DNA of 8,871 nucleotides. Source: Chloroflexota bacterium. GTDB taxonomy: Bacteria > Chloroflexota > Anaerolineae > Anaerolineales > DRKV01. Both the position numbers and the translations under genes were made by a program. Where the stretch lies: contig DRKV01000481.1 in assembly GCA_011051635.1 (NCBI GenBank), positions 1 to 8,871 on the forward strand. Direction: 5' to 3'. Below, piece after piece: positions 1 through 6,815 of this stretch. Position 1 is the first letter of the stretch; every line of letters begins with the position of its first letter. The notes under the pieces are model-generated. The model searched no databases. It worked only from the letters and a program-made list of their open reading frames with translations, and was not told where the DNA came from.

Positions 1-688
1 CGAAGCAATCCAGCACATCTTTGCCCGCCGCCAGGGAACGCAGCAAGGAGCGGTTGGCGCGCTGGTCGAGGTAGAAGCCGGTCTTGTGGCCCGCGGTCAC
101 GTCCACACGGAAACGCAGGCCGCGCTCCGTGATGAACACATCTTCCAAGAGCGGCTCGCCAAGCAGGAGGCCGCGGCGCTCCGGCAGCCCTTCCAGGCGG
201 CGCACATCCACATCGGAACGCTCGTAAAGACGGGCCGCGCCGCTCAATTCCATCAGGAGGGAGGCCAGGGTATCGCGCCAACGCTCCGCCCCTGCGCTGA
301 GCACCTGAATGACGAGGGTATCGGCGTAGCGGTCCACCACCAGACCGGGGAGCGCATCCGATTCGCCGTGTACCAGCCGCAAAGCGTCGCTTTCCATTCG
401 GGGAACGAGAGCAGCCCGCAAAGCAAGGGCGCGCTCCAGTCGGGAGCGGAAAAACTCCGGGGTGATGGATTCCCGGGGGTTCCAGGTCCACACGCGGGCG
501 CGAATCTGGGAATGGGGGCTGTAGGCTCCCAGGGCGAGAGGCCGCCCGCGGGAGTCGCAAATCCGCAGGGTCGCGCCCATCTCCGGATTCCCATCCACGC
601 GCTGCACCGCGCCGGAGAAGACCCAGGGATGGCGGCGGAGAAGCGATTTTTCGCGGCCCGGTTTGAGATGAAGAGTGGGAAGGCTCAT
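1..688 (-). CDS. rlmI: 23S rRNA (cytosine-C5) methyltransferase, RlmI family, 3' end cut by window edge
   Basis: Predicted SAM-dependent enzyme that makes 5-methylcytosine in 23S rRNA (position 1962 in E. coli RlmI/YccW). About 229 residues are visible. The N-terminal PUA-like domain is clear: GREKSLLRRHPWVFSGAV near residues 11-28, then a segment ending SQIRARVW. A central EEHEE-type region follows, and then the family hallmark TAGHKTGFYLDQRANR, which leads into the Rossmann domain. The frame leaves the window at VLDCF, the first strand of SAM motif I, so the catalytic cysteines are not visible. The ATG at 686-688 is chosen because the family normally starts 8-12 residues before GREKSLLRRHPW. 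No Shine-Dalgarno sequence precedes it, and a terminator hairpin ends 8 nt upstream. It is co-directional with the oxoamine synthase gene, 61 nt away. Family assignment is secure; the exact target base is inferred. Confidence 0.92.
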   Translation of the reverse strand, partial: MSLPTLHLKPGREKSLLRRHPWVFSGAVQRVDGNPEMGATLRICDSRGRPLALGAYSPHSQIRARVWTWNPRESITPEFFRSRLERALALRAALVPRMESDALRLVHGESDALPGLVVDRYADTLVIQVLSAGAERWRDTLASLLMELSGAARLYERSDVDVRRLEGLPERRGLLLGEPLLEDVFITERGLRFRVDVTAGHKTGFYLDQRANRSLLRSLAAGKDVLDCF

Positions 689-696
689 AGAGAATG

Positions 697-730
697 AAAA
701 AAGCAGGGCGGGGAATGCCGCGCCCTGCTT
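697..730 (-). terminator. Rho-independent terminator after the oxoamine synthase gene
   Basis: Perfect 10-bp arms, AAGCAGGGCG (701-710) and CGCCCTGCTT (721-730), flank a 10-nt loop that can add two more G-C pairs. Read on the minus strand, the hairpin is followed by six T residues (702-697). It begins 19 nt past the synthase stop codon. The plus-strand side has no T-run, so it acts leftward only. The rlmI start codon lies just 8 nt beyond the T-run, so the hairpin may also affect rlmI expression. Confidence 0.85.
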
Positions 731-749
731 GCGATGCAAAGGGGAAAAG

Positions 750-2009
750 TTAGAGACGGGCGTCGGCGGCCAGGATTTCTTCCAGGCGGGCGAAGAGGTC
801 CAGTTTCCTGGCGGCCTGCGCCAGGACATCCATAGCGTGCTCGATTTCGTCCGGCTCGTGCGCCGCGGTGACGGTGGCGCGCAGGCGCGCCAGCCCGTGC
901 GGGACAGCGGGGGAGACGACCGGCAGGATGAAGACATCGTGCATCTGGCACTCGCGGGTCATCTGGTAAGCCAGTTCGTCGCTGCCGCACAAAACCGGCA
1001 CAACGGCGGTCTCGGAGTAGAGGGTGTTGAAGCCCCGCGCCTGCAAACCCTCGATGAACTGTTTGGTGTTGGCGCGCAGTTTTTCCACCCGCCAGGGTTC
1101 ATCCTGGATGACACGGAAGGCCTCCAGAGCGGCAGCGGCCTGGGCCGGAGGCAGGGCGGCGGAGAAGATGTAGCCGCGACTGGCATGGCGCAAGAAATCG
1201 GTGAGTTCCCGCCTGCCGGCTACATAGCCGCCCACGGAGGGGATGGTCTTGCTGAGGGTGCCCATCTTGATGTCCACAGCGCCTTCCAGGCCGAAGTACT
1301 CCTCGATGCCGCGCCCCGTCTCGCCCAGGACGCCCACCGAATGGGCTTCATCCATCATCAGCCAGGCGTCGTACTCGCGGCACAGTTCCACGACCGCGGG
1401 CAGGTCAATGATGTCGCCGTCCATGCTGAAAACGGCGTCGGTAACCACCAGTTTGGCAGCCTGCGGATTGGCCTCATTAGCCTGCCGGAGACGGGCTTCC
1501 AGGTGCGCCATGTCATTATGGCGGAAACGCAGCATCTTGGCCCCGGACATGAGACAGCCATCCACGATGCTGGCGTGGTTGAATTTATCGGAGATGACGT
1601 AATCGCCGCGCCCCACCAGAGCAGAGATGGTCGAGTAATTGGTCACGTAACCGGAGGAGAAGGTAACGGCATCCTCCGCCCCTTTGAAATCCGCAATCGT
1701 GCGCTCCAGGTCGCGGTGCAGGTCGAGCGTCCCGGCCAGCGTGCGGACGCCGTGCGTACCCGTGCCGTACTTCTCGATAGCAGCCTGGGCGGCAGCATTG
1801 ATGCGCGGATGTCCCACCAGCCCCAGGTAACTGTAGGAGGCGAAGATGGTCATTTCGCGCCCGTTGACGATGGCCCGCGCCGCCCCCCGCAAGCCGGAAA
1901 CCGGCTGGTTGTAGAAGTACAATCCATCCTCACGCAGGGATGCCGCCCGTTCCTCCATGGCGCGAATACGCTGCACAATCGGGTCGTTGATGTTGCTGTA
2001 GTCTCTCAT
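750..2009 (-). CDS. PLP-dependent alpha-oxoamine synthase (KBL/BioF/SPT superfamily)
   Basis: A 419-residue fold-type I PLP enzyme. The family condenses an amino acid with an acyl-CoA and releases CO2 and CoA: glycine C-acetyltransferase (KBL), 8-amino-7-oxononanoate synthase (BioF), serine palmitoyltransferase (SPT). Visible motifs are SYSYLGL (58-64), GTHGVRTLAGT (84-94), the FSSGY cofactor-stacking loop (117-121), DKFNHASIVDG (141-151), DEAHSVGVLGETGRG (220-234) with the pyridine-binding Asp220 and His223, and GTLSK with Schiff-base Lys254. Arg-rich ARLRATVTAAH lies near the C-terminus. The start at 2009 follows GAGGAG with a 7-nt spacer; an upstream in-frame ATG at 2023 has no better signal. 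No threonine dehydrogenase (tdh) or biotin genes adjoin it, so the substrate is unknown. SKTIPSVGGY resembles SPT-type enzymes more than E. coli KBL. Family is certain, specificity is not. Confidence 0.93.
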   Translation of the reverse strand: MRDYSNINDPIVQRIRAMEERAASLREDGLYFYNQPVSGLRGAARAIVNGREMTIFASYSYLGLVGHPRINAAAQAAIEKYGTGTHGVRTLAGTLDLHRDLERTIADFKGAEDAVTFSSGYVTNYSTISALVGRGDYVISDKFNHASIVDGCLMSGAKMLRFRHNDMAHLEARLRQANEANPQAAKLVVTDAVFSMDGDIIDLPAVVELCREYDAWLMMDEAHSVGVLGETGRGIEEYFGLEGAVDIKMGTLSKTIPSVGGYVAGRRELTDFLRHASRGYIFSAALPPAQAAAALEAFRVIQDEPWRVEKLRANTKQFIEGLQARGFNTLYSETAVVPVLCGSDELAYQMTRECQMHDVFILPVVSPAVPHGLARLRATVTAAHEPDEIEHAMDVLAQAARKLDLFARLEEILAADARL

Positions 2010-2056
2010 TGGCTCACTCCTCATCCGATAATGGCTGGGATTTCGCAATCCGGCAC

Positions 2057-2085
2057 AGTGTAGTGCAGGTTCGGGGAAATGTCAA
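2057..2085 (-). promoter_or_regulatory. Sigma-70-type promoter for the oxoamine synthase gene
   Basis: On the minus strand a perfect -35 hexamer TTGACA (2085-2080) is separated by exactly 17 bp from a -10 hexamer TACACT (2062-2057), which matches TATAAT at four of six positions. Transcription would start near 2050 and give a leader of about 40 nt ending in the GAGGAG ribosome site before the ATG at 2009. Spacing and orientation fit well; activity is inferred. Confidence 0.7.
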
Positions 2086-2092
2086 ATAGCAG

Positions 2093-2098
2093 TATAAT
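2093..2098 (+). promoter_or_regulatory. Possible -10 element (TATAAT) for the aminotransferase operon
   Basis: A perfect TATAAT lies on the plus strand, 141 nt before the aminotransferase ATG. No good -35 hexamer is seen 16-18 bp upstream (TTCGGG at 2070-2075 is the nearest), and there is no extended -10 TG. If used, transcription would start near 2105 and the two palindromes would lie in the 5' leader. A weaker alternative -10, TACACT at 2201-2206, would place the palindromes upstream of the start instead. Confidence 0.35.
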
Positions 2099-2114
2099 TG
2101 CGCGGGGCAAGCAA

Positions 2115-2140
2115 CAAGACAACTGCGAGCGGTTGTTCTG
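2115..2140. promoter_or_regulatory. Operator-like palindrome, copy 1 (imperfect)
   Basis: Arms CAAGACAACTGC and GCGGTTGTTCTG flank a central GA. Nine of twelve positions pair across the dyad. The core ACAACTGCGAGC is identical to that of copy 2, including the GA centre, and the centres are 33 bp apart, about three helical turns. It looks like a binding site for a dimeric regulator. No regulator gene is in the window, so the cognate protein is unknown. As RNA it could also fold into a hairpin with a CGAG loop. Confidence 0.6.
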
Positions 2141-2148
2141 CCGTTTGT

Positions 2149-2172
2149 GGAACAACTGCGAGCAGTTGTTCC
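2149..2172. promoter_or_regulatory. Operator-like palindrome, copy 2 (perfect 11-bp arms)
   Basis: Arms GGAACAACTGC and GCAGTTGTTCC are exact reverse complements around a central GA, giving a 24-bp dyad. Chance occurrence of an 11-bp perfect dyad beside a second related copy is very unlikely. It lies in the divergent gap between the oxoamine synthase and aminotransferase genes. No T-run follows in either direction, so it is not an intrinsic terminator. It is either an operator or a member of a dispersed palindromic repeat family. Confidence 0.65.
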
Positions 2173-2174
2173 GC

Positions 2175-2188
2175 CTTCGCATGCGAAG
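2175..2188. promoter_or_regulatory. Perfect 14-bp palindrome of unrelated sequence
   Basis: CTTCGCATGCGAAG equals its own reverse complement and begins 2 bp after copy 2 of the larger palindrome. It ends 50 bp before the aminotransferase start codon. Its sequence differs from the two larger palindromes, so it may serve a second regulator, or it may form a small hairpin in the leader. Function is not known. Confidence 0.4.
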
Positions 2189-2238
2189 CCGCCTGGAATT
2201 TACACTATTCTCAATCCTTGACAAAGGAGCACTTTCCC

Positions 2239-3456
2239 ATGAGCATCAGCCAACTGGCACGCGAGATTCGCACCTCCCCGACCCTGGCCCTCAACGAGCG
2301 CGCCCGTCAGTTACGCGCCCAGGGGCAGCCGGTCATTCACCTGGGCATCGGGGAACCCAAAAACAAGGCTCCCATCACCGCCGTCCTGGGTTCGGCGGCC
2401 AAGTTGCGGGCCGGAGACATCAAGTACACGCCCACCGACGGGACGCCGGGCCTCAAAAAGGCTATCATCCGCTATACGGAGGAAAACTACGGGCGGCTGG
2501 TCGCCCCCGAAAACGTGATTGTCTCCAACGGAGCGAAGCAATCCCTCTTCAACGTCCTGTACTCCCTCATCAATCCTCAGGACGAAGTTATCATCCTGGC
2601 CCCTCATTGGGTCAGTTATCCCGAAATGGTGAAGATGTGCCACGGCATCCCGGTGGTAGTCGCCCCCGAAGACGGCACCTTCCACCCCCGGATGGAGGAC
2701 ATCCGGGCCGCGGTGACTTCTTACACCAAAGCCATCATCGTCAACAGCCCCAACAACCCCTCCGGGATTCTCTTCTCGGAGGAATTCATCGGGGAAATCG
2801 TGGAGTTCTGCGAGGAGCGGGGCATCTACCTCATCATGGATGACATCTACCACAAACTGGTCTTCGACGGCCTGCGGACGCCCTCTCCCTTTCAGTTCAC
2901 CCACAAGGACATGGAAAGCACCCGCGTGATTGTGGTCAACGGCGTCTCCAAGTTGTACGGGATGACCGGCTTCCGCATCGGGTGGACGGTCACCAGCCGC
3001 AGACGTGTGGAAGTGCTCAACAACATCCAGTCGCAGATGACCTCCTGCCCCTCGGTCGTCATCCAGTCCGCGGCGGAGGCCGCCCTGACCGGCTCACAAA
3101 GCGTGGTGGAGAATCTGCGCCTGACCATCCAGAACAACCGGGATGTGACCATGCAAGAGTTGCAGGGCTTCCGGGACGTGCGCGTCATCAAGCCCCAGGG
3201 GACGTTCTACGTGCTGCCCGATTTCCGGGCTTACAGCAGCGACTCGACCGAACTGGCCCATTTTCTGCTGGATAAAGCCCTGGTGGTGACCGTACCCGGC
3301 AAGGATTTCGGCATGGAAGGTTATCTGCGCCTGAGTTACGCGGGGAGCGTGAAGGAGGTCATCGAGGGCATCGAGCGCATCAAATGGGCGCTGGACCCCG
3401 AATCCCCCAACGAGATTTACATCGGCGACCGCAAACTGGTGCGGGACTGGTTGTGA
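2239..3456 (+). CDS. Class I pyridoxal-phosphate aminotransferase, aspartate aminotransferase-like (subgroup I-beta/gamma type)
   Basis: A 405-residue cytoplasmic aminotransferase, most likely aspartate + 2-oxoglutarate to oxaloacetate + glutamate. Visible landmarks are GIGEP (36-40), YTPTDGTPGLKKAI (63-76), SNGAKQSL (96-103), HWVSYPEM (123-130) with the Trp that stacks on PLP in bacterial class Ib enzymes, NSPNNPSG (169-176) with the PLP-contacting Asn173, MDDIY (200-204) with Asp201 and Tyr204, VSKLYGMTGFRIGW (236-249) with Schiff-base Lys238 and phosphate-binding Arg246, and LRLSYA with Arg364 for the substrate carboxylate. A short C-terminal tail follows Arg364-Trp383. The ATG at 2239 follows AAAGGAG (2223-2229) with a 9-nt gap. 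The frame is open for 47 more codons upstream, but they have no family similarity. pckA lies 86 nt downstream without a terminator, so co-transcription is likely. Exact donor specificity is inferred. Confidence 0.93.
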   Translation: MSISQLAREIRTSPTLALNERARQLRAQGQPVIHLGIGEPKNKAPITAVLGSAAKLRAGDIKYTPTDGTPGLKKAIIRYTEENYGRLVAPENVIVSNGAKQSLFNVLYSLINPQDEVIILAPHWVSYPEMVKMCHGIPVVVAPEDGTFHPRMEDIRAAVTSYTKAIIVNSPNNPSGILFSEEFIGEIVEFCEERGIYLIMDDIYHKLVFDGLRTPSPFQFTHKDMESTRVIVVNGVSKLYGMTGFRIGWTVTSRRRVEVLNNIQSQMTSCPSVVIQSAAEAALTGSQSVVENLRLTIQNNRDVTMQELQGFRDVRVIKPQGTFYVLPDFRAYSSDSTELAHFLLDKALVVTVPGKDFGMEGYLRLSYAGSVKEVIEGIERIKWALDPESPNEIYIGDRKLVRDWL

Positions 3457-3515
3457 AAGTGTGAAAGTTTGCAAGTGTGCAAGTACGAAAGTGTGCAAGT
3501 GTGCAAGTTTGAAAG
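3452..3515 (+). repeat. 8-bp imperfect tandem repeat array, eight units, starting on the aminotransferase stop codon
   Basis: Eight consecutive octamers of consensus TGTG(A/C)AAG fill 3452-3515: TGTGAAAG twice, TTTGCAAG, TGTGCAAG, TACGAAAG, TGTGCAAG twice, TTTGAAAG. Two degenerate units (TGAGTAGA, TGAGGGAG) carry it to 3531, where the last one forms the pckA ribosome site. The first unit includes the TGA stop of the aminotransferase gene. It fills nearly the whole gap between the two genes. The composition (A/G/T-rich, almost no C on one strand) differs sharply from the coding DNA on both sides. Function unknown. Confidence 0.85.
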
Positions 3516-3542
3516 TGAGTAGATGAGGGAGCAAATGACCCT

Positions 3543-5183
3543 ATGAACAACATTCTGAACATTACAACGCCCGCCGAGGCGATTGCCGAGGCGCTGAGAA
3601 GCGACTACGGTCTGAAGAATCACGGCCTGACCAACCTGCGGAAAGCGTACTGGAACCTGCCCCCGGAAGCCCTCTATGAGGAAATTGCTTTCCGCGGCGA
3701 GGGGCACATCGTCAACGGAGGGGCGGTGCAGGTACTCTCCGGCAAGCACACCGCCCGCGCCGCCCAGGACAAGTACATCGTGCGGGAGGCCGAGAGCGAG
3801 GGACATATCTGGTGGGGAGAGTACAATCGTCCCATTTCGCCCGACAAATTCGAGGAACTCTTCGAGCGGATGCAGGGCTTCGCCCAGGGACGCGACCTCT
3901 TCGTGCAGGATTGCTACGCCGGGGCCGACCCCGAATACCGTCTGCCGGTACGCATCATCACGGAATACGCCTGGCACAGCCTTTTCGCCCGCAACATGTT
4001 CATCCTGCCGGAAAGCGCCGAGGAGTACAAGACGTTCGTGCCGGAGTTCACCCTGCTGGTGCTGCCCTCTTTCAAAGCCTTCCCCCAAATTGACGGGACG
4101 CGCAGCAGCACGGTCATCGCCCTCAGTTTTGCCCACAACCTGGGGCTGATTGGCAACTCCGGCTACGGCGGCGAAATCAAGAAGAGCATCTTCACCCTCT
4201 TGAACTACCTCAACCCCCTGCGCGGGGTGATGTCCATGCACTGTTCGGCCAACGTGGGGCCGAAGGGCGACGCGGCTCTCTTCTTCGGGCTTTCCGGCAC
4301 GGGCAAGACGACCCTCTCCGCCGACCCGCACCGCGGGCTGATTGGCGACGACGAACACGGATGGAGCGAGGAGGGTGTTTTCAACTACGAGGGCGGCTGC
4401 TACGCCAAGGTGATTCAACTTTCCCCCACGGCAGAGCCGCAAATCCACGCCACCACCCGTCGCTTCGGCACCATCCTGGAAAACGTGGTCTTCGACCCCG
4501 TGACCCGCAAAATAGACCTGGACGACGACGAATTCACCGAAAACACGCGGGCTTCGTACCCCCTGGACTTCATCGCCAACGCCATCCCCGAAAAGCGCGC
4601 CGGGCATCCCCGCAACGTGGTCTTCCTGACCTGCGACGCCCAGGGCGTGATGCCCCCCATCGCCCGCCTGACCCCGGAACAGGCCATGTACCACTTCATT
4701 TCGGGGTACACATCCAAAGTAGGCGGCACGGAAGTCGGGCTGGGCGAGGAGCCGGAAATCACCTTCAGCGCCTGTTTCGGCGCGCCCTTCATGGTGCATC
4801 ATCCCATGTTCTACGCCGACCTGCTGGCGCGCAAAATGGAACACCACGGAGCAACCGCCTGGCTGGTGAACACCGGCTGGGTCGGCGGGCCATACGGCAT
4901 CGGCAAGCGCATCAGCATCCGCTACACGCGCGCCCTGCTCAACGCAGCCCTGAACGGTGATTTGGATTCGGTGGAATACTACCGGGACCCCATTTTCGGT
5001 TTTGCAGTCCCCAAGACCTGCCCCGGCGTGCCGGAAAGCGTGCTCTACCCGGCCCAATCCTGGCCAAGTGAAGAGGAGTACTGGCGCAAATACCGCCAGT
5101 TGGCCTCGCGCTTCATCAACAATTTCCGCAAATTCGAGCCGGATTGCCCCCCCGAAGTGGTGGAGGCGGGGCCGAAGGGGTAA
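3543..5183 (+). CDS. pckA: Phosphoenolpyruvate carboxykinase (ATP)
   Basis: A 546-residue cytosolic enzyme: oxaloacetate + ATP to PEP + ADP + CO2, the first committed gluconeogenic step. The length is normal for the ATP-dependent family. Motifs run in the expected order: TARAAQDKYIV (70-80) with substrate-binding Arg72, YGGEIKK (208-214) with metal ligand Lys214, MHCSANVG (232-239) with metal ligand His233, P-loop GLSGTGKTT (249-257), LIGDDEHGW (266-274) with metal ligand Asp270, and the adenine/ribose region GKRISIRYTRALLNAAL. The P-loop is the ATP-type, not the GTP-type. The ATG at 3543 has GAGGGAG 11 nt upstream, a slightly long spacing. A 7-codon open frame (3523-3546) overlaps this ATG as ATGA and may couple translation. 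It follows the aminotransferase that makes oxaloacetate and ends in a strong terminator. Confidence 0.98.
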   Translation: MNNILNITTPAEAIAEALRSDYGLKNHGLTNLRKAYWNLPPEALYEEIAFRGEGHIVNGGAVQVLSGKHTARAAQDKYIVREAESEGHIWWGEYNRPISPDKFEELFERMQGFAQGRDLFVQDCYAGADPEYRLPVRIITEYAWHSLFARNMFILPESAEEYKTFVPEFTLLVLPSFKAFPQIDGTRSSTVIALSFAHNLGLIGNSGYGGEIKKSIFTLLNYLNPLRGVMSMHCSANVGPKGDAALFFGLSGTGKTTLSADPHRGLIGDDEHGWSEEGVFNYEGGCYAKVIQLSPTAEPQIHATTRRFGTILENVVFDPVTRKIDLDDDEFTENTRASYPLDFIANAIPEKRAGHPRNVVFLTCDAQGVMPPIARLTPEQAMYHFISGYTSKVGGTEVGLGEEPEITFSACFGAPFMVHHPMFYADLLARKMEHHGATAWLVNTGWVGGPYGIGKRISIRYTRALLNAALNGDLDSVEYYRDPIFGFAVPKTCPGVPESVLYPAQSWPSEEEYWRKYRQLASRFINNFRKFEPDCPPEVVEAGPKG

Positions 5184-5205
5184 GCACCCCTCCGGGTGGA
5201 GCCTC

Positions 5206-5251
5206 CGGGTAGACGAAGGCAATGCCTTCGTCTACCCGTTTTTTTTTTTTT
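5206..5251 (+). terminator. Strong Rho-independent terminator after pckA
   Basis: Two perfect 16-nt arms (5206-5221 and 5223-5238, CGGGTAGACGAAGGCA and its reverse complement) flank a single A, in practice a 15-bp stem with an AAT loop. A run of 13 T follows (5239-5251). It starts 22 nt after the pckA stop. A smaller hairpin (CACCC 5185-5189 / GGGTG 5194-5198) and a 9-nt direct repeat CCTCCGGGT (5189-5197, 5202-5210) precede it. On the minus strand there is no T-run beyond the hairpin, so it works rightward. It separates pckA from the convergent operon. Confidence 0.95.
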
Positions 5252-5462
5252 ACAGCGCCCAGGCCAGCATTATCCCCAAAACAGCGACGATTATCCCCAG
5301 GTGGAGAAACAAATCCGTGGCAGCCAGCCAGGAATTGCCGGCAGCCACCCGAAACAGCAGGTTGAGCAACACGAGGGCCATCCCAATCAGGGGGAGCAGC
5401 CCCTTGCGGTGCGCCAGAAACTCCGAGACGGTATCCAAAAAAGCGTTGAATTTATCCAGCAT
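5250..5462 (-). CDS. Small two-helix membrane protein, function unknown
   Basis: A 70-residue protein. An amphipathic N-terminal segment (MLDKFNAFLDTVSEFLAHRKG) is followed by hydrophobic helix 1, about residues 22-39 (LLPLIGMALVLLNLLFRV), a short polar loop AAGNSW, and hydrophobic helix 2 at residues 51-70, which ends the protein at AWAL. The ATG at 5462 follows GGGAG with an 8-nt gap. A TTG 10 codons upstream is possible but lacks a ribosome site. It is the last gene of the minus-strand operon, 33 nt after hflX. Its TAA stop uses bases of the pckA terminator T-run. I recognise no family. Coding status is supported by the ribosome site, operon position and clean two-helix pattern. Confidence 0.75.
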   Translation of the reverse strand: MLDKFNAFLDTVSEFLAHRKGLLPLIGMALVLLNLLFRVAAGNSWLAATDLFLHLGIIVAVLGIMLAWAL

Positions 5463-5495
5463 GAGGAAAACTCCCTGGTGAGCAAGAGACAAAGG

Positions 5496-6804
<1,309 letters not shown>

Positions 6805-6815
<11 letters not shown>

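Noticed and set aside
675..2063. Long plus-strand open frame opposite the oxoamine synthase
   Set aside because: It has no recognisable motif or ribosome site, and the minus-strand frame carries complete PLP-enzyme motifs.
2149..2172. Perfect palindrome as an intrinsic terminator
   Set aside because: No T-run follows on either strand, and its place upstream of two divergent genes fits an operator better.
2218..2223. TTGACA on the plus strand just before the aminotransferase gene, as a -35 box
   Set aside because: A matching -10 would fall inside or after the start codon at 2239, and the sequence overlaps the AAAGGAG ribosome site.
2098..2238. Upstream start giving 47 more residues on the aminotransferase
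   Set aside because: The extension is translated palindromes, lacks family similarity, and the ATG at 2239 has a good ribosome site.
3452..3531. CRISPR or iteron-type array
   Set aside because: Units are only 8 bp, directly abutting, with no spacers; there are no cas or replication genes nearby.
3417..5222. Long open frame on the minus strand opposite pckA
   Set aside because: It is antisense to a certain pckA gene, its translation shows no family motif, and it arises from high third-position GC.
5463..5492. TTG start for the small membrane protein 10 codons upstream
   Set aside because: It has no ribosome site, while the ATG at 5462 follows GGGAG at a normal distance.
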